A stretch of 64,000 nucleotides of DNA from Adineta vaga (lineage: Eukaryota > Rotifera), in the NCBI GenBank assembly GCA_021613535.1, contig CP075493.1:558001-622000 (forward strand). The letters run 5' to 3'. Made by a program: the position numbers and the translations under genes. This document shows positions 55,693 to 64,000 of this stretch, piece after piece. The notes below the pieces were generated by a model, which made no database searches, was not told where the DNA came from, and worked only from the letters and a program-made list of their open reading frames with translations. Each line of letters starts with the position of its first letter. The stretch's first letter is position 1.

Positions 55693-56448
55693 ATGAACAA
55701 ATTGAACGGAAAAATTGCACTGATTACAGGTGCTTCTGAAGGTATTGGTTTAACTATTGCACAACAATTTATCATTGAAGATATAGAACATATTTTTATT
55801 ACTGGACGACGACAAGAAACACTTGATGAAGCTTTAAAAACGATTGATAATATCAATGTAACAGCTATACAAGCTGATGTATCAAATTTAATTCAACTCG
55901 ATCATCTATATAATGTTATTCAGAAAGAAAAAGGTCGTCTAGATATTATTGTAGCTAATGCAGGTATTAGTTTAATTTCATCATTGGAATCAATTAATGA
56001 ACAACAATATGATGATATATTCAATATCAATGTAAAAGGAACATTATTCACGATTCAAAAAGCTTTGCCAATATTAGTTGATGGTGGATCAATTATTCTT
56101 ATGGGATCCGTTTCTTCTATTAAAGGTCATTCAACTACTAGTGTTTATAGTGCATCAAAAGCAGCTATTCGTTCTTTTGCTCGATGTTGGGCAGTTGATT
56201 TGAAAGAACGTAAGATTCGTGTAAATACTTTAAGTCCAGGATCAATCGAAACAACTATGTTAAAAACTGTGGCTGATAATGGAATAGTGGAGACAAGTTT
56301 TATGAAAGATTTAATAGCTACCGTACCAATGAATCGAATGGGTATGACTGATGAAGTTGCTAAAGCTGCAGTTTTTCTTGCTTCAGACGATAGTAGTTAT
56401 ATAACAGGTATTGAATTCTTTGTTGATAGAGGAAGAGGACAAATCTAA
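55693..56448 (+). CDS. Classical short-chain dehydrogenase/reductase (FabG-like)
   Basis: An intronless 251-residue SDR with an ATG start. These enzymes oxidise or reduce hydroxyl/keto groups using NAD(P). Cofactor loop TGASEGIG is at 13-20, NANAG at 87-91 region (VANAG), catalytic Ser139 lies in GSVSS, and Tyr152 and Lys156 lie in YSASK. The C-terminal PGSIETTM and SSYITGIEFFVDRG complete the classical pattern. Arg39-Arg40 after strand 2 favours NADP. The substrate is unknown. The sequence type is bacterial (3-oxoacyl-ACP-reductase-like), and it stands beside another bacterial-type gene. It carries no predicted targeting signal. Confidence 0.9.
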   Translation: MNKLNGKIALITGASEGIGLTIAQQFIIEDIEHIFITGRRQETLDEALKTIDNINVTAIQADVSNLIQLDHLYNVIQKEKGRLDIIVANAGISLISSLESINEQQYDDIFNINVKGTLFTIQKALPILVDGGSIILMGSVSSIKGHSTTSVYSASKAAIRSFARCWAVDLKERKIRVNTLSPGSIETTMLKTVADNGIVETSFMKDLIATVPMNRMGMTDEVAKAAVFLASDDSSYITGIEFFVDRGRGQI

Positions 56449-56502
56449 AAAATCATGTCTTTTCTCAAGTTATTTTATAAATTCCAAAACTATAAATGAA
56501 AG

Positions 56503-57120
<618 letters not shown>

Positions 57121-57121
57121 T

Positions 57122-57137
57122 TGTGTGTGTGTGTGGG
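57122..57137 (+). repeat. TG-rich, telomere-like tract
   Basis: Reads (TG)n followed by GTGTGGG, directly abutting the truncated 5' end of the ABC pseudogene. It may be a simple TG microsatellite or a degenerate TGTGGG telomere tract. A (TA)n tract lies further on at about 57540-57559. Confidence 0.45.
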
Positions 57138-57931
57138 TTATAAGTGAAAGTATTCAGTTGACTCACATCTTCATCCATATACCCTCAAGAATTCACTTTT
57201 CATAATTAATTATATTTTATACCAAAATTCATAGCTATTATTGATATTAGATAGAAAAAGTATTCTTTCAGTGATTTGCCGTTATAGTTACTGTATTTTC
57301 AAGTAAAATCGTGAGAAGTGGAACATTATATTAATATGTGTCCGAAAGTAAAGTAAACGATAACAATTAGACTTCGATAGAGAGATATTTCTGTATCAAA
57401 AATTCTCTTTTTCGTAAATCATACATTTATAACAACATACAAATTTTAGGCGTAGCATATTTCTATGGGATAGAATGAAAAAAAAATAATATCAAGTAGG
57501 TATATATACATTTATTGTCTCTTAAAGAGTAAATGAAGAATATATATATATATATATACTTTGATTATATAAACAAATATATTCATATAGAGAAATCAGG
57601 GACGTATAAAAAGAAAGATAGAAGAAAAGAACAGAACGATTTGTATAAGCACGTGTAAGTTAAATGTTTGGGTGTTCGTTGCATAAAAGGTATTCTTTAT
57701 TCTGTTTTATACATATTACTGAAATTGTCTATGAGAGCGAATGAGTGCAAATTATCAATGTTAGTTTTTATTGAAACACAATAGACGTTTTTTGTTACGT
57801 ATTTAGGATTAGAAAATGTTCAAGATAGAAATATAAATGTATAGTTTTCGTAAAAAGAGATACAGAATAGAAATCTTTTCTTAATTACTATGATAACTTG
57901 AGTATATTAATATAAAATAGAATATTGAGTT
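57138..57931. other. Spacer before the phosphatidylserine synthase
   Basis: Would be expected to hold the 5' exon(s) of that gene. None was recognised. It contains (TA)n at about 57540-57559. Confidence 0.5.
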
Positions 57932-58984
57932 ATGTTCTTTCAAAGTAAATATTATCAGATCATTAGTTGTGTTTTTTTTTATATGTCTATTTATTATAGA
58001 TTATATTATATATTTTATTCATTTGAAATGGTATTAATAAAAGATATTTGGCGTATACGAGCACAAGATATTCTCTGGAAGATTGTTTTAGGTATATCAG
58101 TGTCATATCAAATATTTCTCATGTTTTTATTAACTAAAAGTAAAAAAGAAGCGAGAGATTTAAAGTTTATTGATTCATCTCTTGGAGTTCCTTTACCAGA
58201 ACGATCATATGCTGAAAATTGTTCATTAAATTTAAATATTATTAAAAATCAATTAGATGGATTTGTTATTTCACATATTTTGGGTTCATATATAAAAGCA
58301 TTATTATTTCGTGATTATTGGATTTGTTGGATTAATTCAATAATGTTTGAAATATTAGAATATTCTTTACAACATCAATTACCTAATTTTGCTGAATGTT
58401 GGTGGGATCATTGGATATTAGATGTAACATTTTGTAATGCTTTAGGAATTTATTTTGGAATGAAAACATGTCAATATTTTAAACTTGAACAATATCATTG
58501 GAAAGAAATTCTTCGTAAGAAAAGAAAGAATCGATTGATCTCCTTTTTTTCTTATATATTGAATTGGTCGCCTGGAAGAAGTTTTCGACATTATATTATT
58601 CTATTATTTATTATTTGGACAACTCTTGAATGTGAATTAAATGTTTTTTATTTAAAATATTTATTATGGATACCTCCTGAACATTATTTAGTTTCATTAA
58701 GATTATTAATATTTTCATTAGTATGTTCACCTGCTATAAAAGAATTCTATTATTATTATATTGATCCTGAACATAATAGATTAGGTGCACATGCTTTTTT
58801 TATGGTAGCAAATATTTGGACTGAAAGTATAATTGCTTTGAAATTTTCTTATAGAGAATTTCCAAATTCTGTTCCTTTTCAAGTCAAAACATTTTGGAGT
58901 ATATTTCTTTCTGTATTAATTATTTATCCAATAATCAAATATTATACAACGAAAAAGATCAATAAAAGACAACGAACAGACTAG
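57932..58984 (+). CDS. Phosphatidylserine synthase (PSS1/2 family), N-terminus short
   Basis: A 350-residue multi-pass ER membrane enzyme that makes phosphatidylserine by base exchange. Diagnostic text: ERSYAENCSLN, LFRDYWICWINSIMFEI (about 126-141), LPNFAECWWDHWILDVTFCN (150-169) and GIYFGMKTCQYF, all matching PSS with the acidic and Asn residues of the active region. Family members are about 100-120 residues longer at the N-terminus. Here the frame begins at ATG 57932. A splice-acceptor-like TTTATTATAG at about 57991-58000 inside it suggests the true upstream exon(s) were missed or lost. It is therefore either a 5'-incomplete model or a truncated gene. Confidence 0.85.
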   Translation: MFFQSKYYQIISCVFFYMSIYYRLYYIFYSFEMVLIKDIWRIRAQDILWKIVLGISVSYQIFLMFLLTKSKKEARDLKFIDSSLGVPLPERSYAENCSLNLNIIKNQLDGFVISHILGSYIKALLFRDYWICWINSIMFEILEYSLQHQLPNFAECWWDHWILDVTFCNALGIYFGMKTCQYFKLEQYHWKEILRKKRKNRLISFFSYILNWSPGRSFRHYIILLFIIWTTLECELNVFYLKYLLWIPPEHYLVSLRLLIFSLVCSPAIKEFYYYYIDPEHNRLGAHAFFMVANIWTESIIALKFSYREFPNSVPFQVKTFWSIFLSVLIIYPIIKYYTTKKINKRQRTD

Positions 58985-60121
58985 ATTCATTTTTTTTTGA
59001 GAGTGTGTGCGTATGAGATATAAAACAAACACTCAGATTCAAAGGGAAAAAAGTGATATTCTATCTGCTCCAAGAAAATTTTAGAATATTGTTGTACTAG
59101 AATAGCACTTTGTTCACCTTGCTCAGATCTCACACCTTTAATAATCTCATTTTTTCGACATGAGATTAATCACGAATAAATTGAATTTTAACTTGTCATT
59201 TTATATGTTTTCTGTCTTCTAACAAACAAAAAAGATGAATCTTTATTATGTCACAATAAAAAAAGAAGAAGAATGTTCAACAAAATAAAATTAATCATGA
59301 AAACTCTATCACAATCCTAATAAGATATATATCGATGGAAATATAATGAACAGTAAGAAATTGTTTTATTAATCAATGTTCAAATCTATGATTTTGTTCG
59401 TATATATACAAGAACAATCTTACTTCTTAAAAAACGAATACTTCCTATTCCGCAATGTTGCACACTGCGGAATCAGTTCCAACCAATTTCTGGAATTCCT
59501 TGACGAAATAACTCTCTCAGATAGATGGAATTGCAGGAATGCGTGGGAACTAATTTGAAAACATGACACAGAATATTTACAATGTACCAAAAAGTGAAAC
59601 AGAATTTAAACGACGAACAGAAATTTGTTAGACAGATTTTAAAAGGGAAAGATTATACCAGCAGTCAAAAACTTCATTTTATTTGAAATATGGAGTAAAG
59701 ATCCAAGCAAACTTCAGTTCTACAAAAATATTCTCCAAATGAGCTGATGGTCTTTATCATAGTTCATTTAGTAAATATTTTAAAATGAGTATTATCTCCA
59801 AATATTGATTTTCGATAGAGCATAGTTTTAGCTAGTATACTGTTACTTTATAGTATATATAATGAATTATAAAGAACTTCTTTTCTTATTCCGGTTTAGG
59901 ACAGTTGCTCGCTGAGACATTTGCTCATTATGACGTTTGATCGCAATTGCGATAATCGTTCAGTTATAATTGATGGGAGTCAGAACGAAAGTAACAAAAT
60001 TAGTTAAACTGTGTGTATAGACGATTGATGATCATTATCCTTATAATGATCAGTGATATTCAATCATCACACTGCTATAAACGGCTGGGTGTCGGGAGTC
60101 ACATACTAATATCATTGACGG
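58985..60121. other. Gene-free spacer
   Basis: Contains a perfect 8-bp inverted repeat ATTCCGCA/TGCGGAAT with an 11-nt loop at 59447-59473. It is too short to classify. No gene was recognised. Confidence 0.5.
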
Positions 60122-60122
60122 T

Positions 60123-60140
60123 CACACCCACACCCACACC
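60123..60140 (-). repeat. Interstitial telomere-like tract (TGTGGG)n
   Basis: On the minus strand it reads GGTGTGGGTGTGGGTGTG, nearly three units of TGTGGG, the bdelloid telomere repeat. It forms the last codons (VWVWV-stop) of the broken ferritin-fold gene coming from the right, so the gene's 3' end runs straight into the tract. Confidence 0.65.
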
Positions 60141-63100
60141 GTTTTTCTCCCGCTTTCTTTGTTTATTAAGTGTAGACTTGATTTCATTAAAAATGTTGTA
60201 TTTGTGGTTGTTATACACACACTCATCCATGAAGATGACTCCATGTATTCATGGAGTGCTGCATCAGCTAGCTCAATTTGACTTGCGAAAAAGAGGATCG
60301 TTGTCATCAAGGCATCTGTATTTTCTGCAGTAAAGATAATATCCCATATGAGTGCGGCAGACTTTTCCTTCGTAAGCGTAATACACTGACGAGAACTAAG
60401 AATGTCTTTAAAACCCGTTTGAGAATATAGATAGCCGGTTATGCACCAGAGTGTAATGTTTCAACTAGAATTCGTTTATCAATCTGAAGAATACGCTCAT
60501 TTTTATCTATTACGTAATCATTTCGCCAAAAAGGTCGCGAAAAATTGCACGCAAAAGCTGCTATTGAATGGTATAGATTTACATCATAGGACCATGTATA
60601 TCTCACCAAAAACGAAGTGCGAAAGAGCATTGGTGTCCATTATGCCCATGCTATATTGGATGAACCAACGTGAATCGATCGCTTGTCGATCTGTTAAAGC
60701 ATTATCAGTACAAGAAATGGCCGTATGATTTCGTATGGTACTCGAGATTGGACTATCTTCAACAGTTTCCAATATTCCACTAATCGTATGCGCATAGTTA
60801 GCGAAAAAATTCAGCCAGGCTATGGTATTAGGCTTTGGAACAGATATCCGCAACATTCGTTCGGCGAGAGAAATTATTTCAGTCACATCATGTGGGTTTA
60901 ACTGCTCAATGGTAGTCTCGAGTGCAGGTCGGATTGCATTACCGAACTGACGGGCTCGTTGAACTAAATAGTTCATTGGGTATTCTTGCTGAGCGAACAT
61001 TGTTATATGATCTGCGGACAAATGATGCTTGGCCTATGCAGGTATTTGTTTCACGGTGCCAAAACTGTGGGGTCCCCGCGCTGTAAGTACCTGTTCTAAT
61101 GGTTCCATATTGATCATGCGTTTATTCATATTGAAGATCTCTCGTTGAAATGTCAAGACTGATTGACTCTTGTTTTCGGCGTCTATTGTAACACCTATGA
61201 TAAATGGATCAATAGGTTCACCATTCTTCCAAACAAGACGGTTTTCTCCTAGTAACAAAGGTTTGTATCCATTTTTTTCGTTTGCGCCCGTAATATCTGT
61301 TGGCTCGAATCGCCAAATTTTATGAAGACCACTTATGCTTAATTTTTGGTTCATTTTCTTCGACAGCATATTGTCTGCAGGCTCACGCACAATTTCGGTG
61401 CCATCGTGATTCTGTTGCCAAATCAGGGCACGGTTTTGAGTACGATGACCATCGGACGCATGTAGTCTTTGTATGCCTGTGCAACCGAATTCATCGTTGG
61501 GTGGATCAGGATCCGTAGGTAGTTGCGCTCGACTCCAACCTGAGAAACGGATACGTAACAATAGTACATCCTCGTACAGTTTCTTTGTATCTCCTCTATA
61601 ATCTTTGAAAGGATTCTCTTCAAAGGTGTGACTATTAAGATAGCCCTGCTGATAAGTAAAGTCGGGCAGGTCGTCGGAATAACCACCATGTTTGCGGAAT
61701 GGAAACTGTTTTTTGAATTCACGAAGTACAGCAAGAGTGTTTAATCTCGTAAGAATCATGTTTTGCTCATGAGTATGTAAAGCCAAGTTGTCTAATTTTT
61801 TGATGATCGTTTCTGTTCTTTCTACTCCCGTATACAATGCGTGTAGCTCCTTAGCGTGTGACGATAGCTGGGGCAAGTCCGCCATATCTAGTGAAAACAA
61901 TTTCAGTTCTTCTATCGGAAAAAAGCTGGCCAGCTCCAAAAATGGACGTATACCAAGGGACATGATAGGGAATGTGGTGAACATTTCTATAGCATGTCGT
62001 CGTGATTTGTCGTTCTGCCAATTAGCTGATTCATATATTCGGGAGAACCACATTATCATCACCAAATAGCAAGCATTGAAATAGAACGGAAGTTGCTTTG
62101 TAAGATCCATCAAAGCGGTCAATATCATCGCGAAGCGATATAAATGTGATTGTCGAAGTTTTTCGTATTTCTCCAACCATGAACGTGAAGAGATATCTCC
62201 ATGTCGTTCTGCCAGCCACATTTTCAGATAAGCATCAGCTTCACCCAGCTCCTGTACTTTATCCAGTAAACCCTGTACGTTTTCTTCGAAATTAGTTGTA
62301 CCTTCTCCTTCTTCGACGATTTCACTGATGATATCGTCGATGGTTTTTGCATCAACATGATACCGTCGCTTATTTTGCTGAGCGAAGGAGTCGGAGTTCT
62401 GGCTGCGATATACGGGTCCTGTTGGTATAGCACGTTCCGTATTGAATTCTGGTGATAGAAGCTCATCTACCAGATTACGATTATTATTTATAACCCATTT
62501 ATTCCGAAATGCCTGTTCATATAGTGGCTTAATCGCTTTCTGATACAAAGCAGCGATGGACTGGAAACGAAATTCTTTTAGTGCCGGTTCCTGTCGTCTC
62601 ATACGTCTCCTTTAATTATTTTTTTCGGCCAGTGGACGAAGAGAAGTGTAGACTAAGTATAATTTGTCGGCCATATCTTTTCGAACAGTCTCATCCTCGA
62701 CGTTTAGGAGCATGCTTTCGATCTGAAAACGTGTTTCAAATTCAAATGAGTTTTCGAGCATATCGATAGTTTTTGACGTAAATATCTCATTGCCTTGTAA
62801 AGTATCAGACGAGTCGTAGAGGACGAAGCGCCGGATGTTATCAAGAGTAAACGGTGCAATTGGAATTGGCACGTCGATGTCGTCATTTACTTGAGTTTCG
62901 CCGGTCGCAGCTCTCCAGTTCGGAAAAAGCCAATTACCAGTAGTGAGGTGCCTTTTCGGCAGTGCAAAGTGTGGCCTTTCTCCTAGTCCACGTAACATGC
63001 ATTGAACATAGTGCAGATGAAGCATTTCCTCTCGTGCTACAAGAAGAATACTTTCTTTCCATGCTCGAGCGCGTTCGAATTGGATGGCAGCGCGCCTATT

Positions 63101-63364
63101 ATCACCTACACCGGCAAGCTTTTCAAATTCGTGTGGAGTCGTTTTGATCGTGCTAGCCGTGTAAAGATAAGCATTTAACAAACTATGTTCCAACTGAGCA
63201 GCTTTCTGCAGTAGAGATACTAGACGTCGATAGTCATCATTTCTGCAGAACTCGATAACTGACGAATCTAAATGAAGTAGCAGAGAACATTGGTAATGAT
63301 CACTGAGAGGTTGTAGGCATACCAAAAAGATAAGAACATATATAATTTGATTGACTGATCTCAA
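60141..63364 (-). pseudogene. VioB-like ferritin-fold gene, broken, probable horizontal origin
   Basis: A long minus-strand frame of higher GC than the surroundings. Segment A (63364-62615, no ATG in phase; opens with TTG) has AQLEHSLLNAYLY and AREEMLHLHYVQ, the first di-iron helices of the VioB/iminophenyl-pyruvate-dimer-synthase ferritin-like family. A TAA at 62614-62612 then interrupts the same phase. Segment B (62602-61037) continues with SIAALYQKAI, IVEEGEG and QSHLYRFAMIL, the remaining helices, then FSGWSRAQLPTDPDPPNDEF. A TAG (61036-61034) follows, again in phase, then segment C (61021-60587). A 57-bp intron (AG|GTACTT to GCATAG|GC) would remove the TAG in frame. A 46-bp intron (GTGAGA to CAATAG) leads to 60439. 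Beyond that a third frame (GYLYSQTGFKDILSSRQC) runs into the telomere-like tract. The 5' end is unresolved. Confidence 0.7.
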
Positions 63365-64000
63365 GGGTAGAGCCGTTATGTCTAAACGGCTTTTGATCGA
63401 TTTTGGACAGTTCGCAAATCACCCGTGAAGAACTGACAAAAGGGTTTATACAGGGACAAATACAAGAACTTTTTTATACACCTTACTAACGAAACCTGTT
63501 TCCCAGAGTGCAGTAGCTCGTGTAAGTTGCAAAGCTGCTCAATCAACTTTACCGGATGTTTCAGAAGTCTCTTCCGCTTATACTTTTCTTATATCTCTCG
63601 TAATTAATTTTACTCTACCGACTGATTTCATTTTAAATGATGAATGAAGACAACACGTTTTTATCTATTTGGACAAAACTCGAGAAGTCCTTTTCAGAGC
63701 TGATAAAATCGTGATATCTCCAATAGATGGACTGGTCATTTCTTTTTCATTTAACCCTCAAATACACTCCTGAAGTCTATAGAGATCCCAGAGGAGAATG
63801 TGCCGTTCGAAAAGTTGACTACGTTTTCGTTTCACATCAACCATTAACAAATGAAATCAGGTGTTAATAGTAGTACATGTTAACGCCTCTTACGACGTGT
63901 GAGTAGAAAAAAAATTCAAACATGCTACGCTAAAAGTTGCGTAGTTCACAGGGATGTATTGGAGGGTTAGCAAGCATCATAATGGAATGTTTCAAAAGAT
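63365..64000. other. Right end, no gene recognised
   Basis: Immediately upstream of the ferritin-fold gene. It should contain its first exon or promoter if the gene is complete, but no ATG-led exon with a matching splice phase was found. A 55-bp candidate intron (GTATGC to TTCATTTAG, about 63322-63268) fits in sequence but not in phase with the nearest ATG. Confidence 0.45.

Noticed and set aside
59447-59473. 8-bp inverted repeat as a terminator or small RNA
   Set aside because: A single short hairpin in AT-rich DNA has no supporting context; it was only noted in the spacer entry.
61034-62602. Treating segment B as an independent bacterial-style gene with its own ATG and ribosome site
   Set aside because: It is in phase with segment A, and the ferritin-like metal ligands are shared between the two. 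As a separate protein neither half would form the domain.
63268-63364. A signal peptide at the start of the ferritin-fold frame (hydrophobic IIYVLIFLVCL)
   Set aside because: The frame opens with TTG, not ATG, and a 55-bp intron-like segment (GTATGC to TTCATTTAG) covers part of it. The nearest ATG does not splice in phase, so the N-terminus is left open.

Overview
The window looks like animal nuclear DNA, and most probably a bdelloid rotifer. It is strongly AT-rich. Its genes are split by very short GT-AG introns, mostly about 45-70 bp, and every splice junction I worked through keeps frame. It mixes ordinary metazoan genes (ATG8, an H-NOX guanylate cyclase, nuclear receptors, ABCC and ABCG transporters, phosphatidylserine synthase) with families typical of bdelloids (orphan GPCRs, LamG/PAN, NHL, LDLa-EGF-7TM). 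It also carries several genes of bacterial, fungal or plant character. Short tracts matching the bdelloid telomere unit TGTGGG occur inside the window. The taxon is inferred from gene content; no marker gene proves it.

Layout. 1-6.7 kb is almost gene-free and very AT-rich. 6.7-12.9 kb (minus) holds an ATG8/GABARAP-like gene and a 15-exon soluble guanylate cyclase subunit. 15.7-16.7 kb (minus) is a single-exon orphan GPCR. 19.4-25.4 kb (plus) is a complete 24-exon ABCC transporter that reassembles to 1280 codons without a break. 27.6-33 kb holds a nuclear receptor, an NmrA-type NAD(P)-binding protein and a SABATH-type methyltransferase. 34-41.2 kb holds a wrecked PAN/LamG gene, an ABCG half-transporter with a MITE in one intron, and a second nuclear receptor. 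42.2-46.7 kb holds a secreted protein with two identical six-cysteine repeats, a small membrane protein, an NHL-repeat protein and a TPR protein. Two copies of an unclassified dispersed repeat flank the 37-42 kb block.

48.3-53.2 kb (plus) encodes a 1599-residue receptor with LDLa and EGF modules fused to a seven-helix domain. 54-63.4 kb is a foreign-gene-rich, higher-GC end: a bacterial-type Sir2 protein, a bacterial-type SDR, an ABCC NBD2 pseudogene, a phosphatidylserine synthase, and a long VioB-like ferritin-fold gene broken by in-frame stops. Two of the broken genes end at TG-rich or telomere-like tracts, which suggests old chromosome ends or repaired breaks.

The genes do not form one pathway. 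The most striking items are the ferritin-fold gene, whose di-iron ligands lie on both sides of an in-frame stop and whose 3' end runs into a TGTGGG tract; a cyclase subunit with a beta-like half catalytic site; an ATG8 that ends directly on its conjugation glycine; the two-repeat cysteine-rich secreted protein; and the LDLa/EGF/7TM receptor that lacks a visible GAIN domain. Many AT-rich genes carry single-base frameshifts (LamG, NHL), so assembly indels must be excluded before calling decay.
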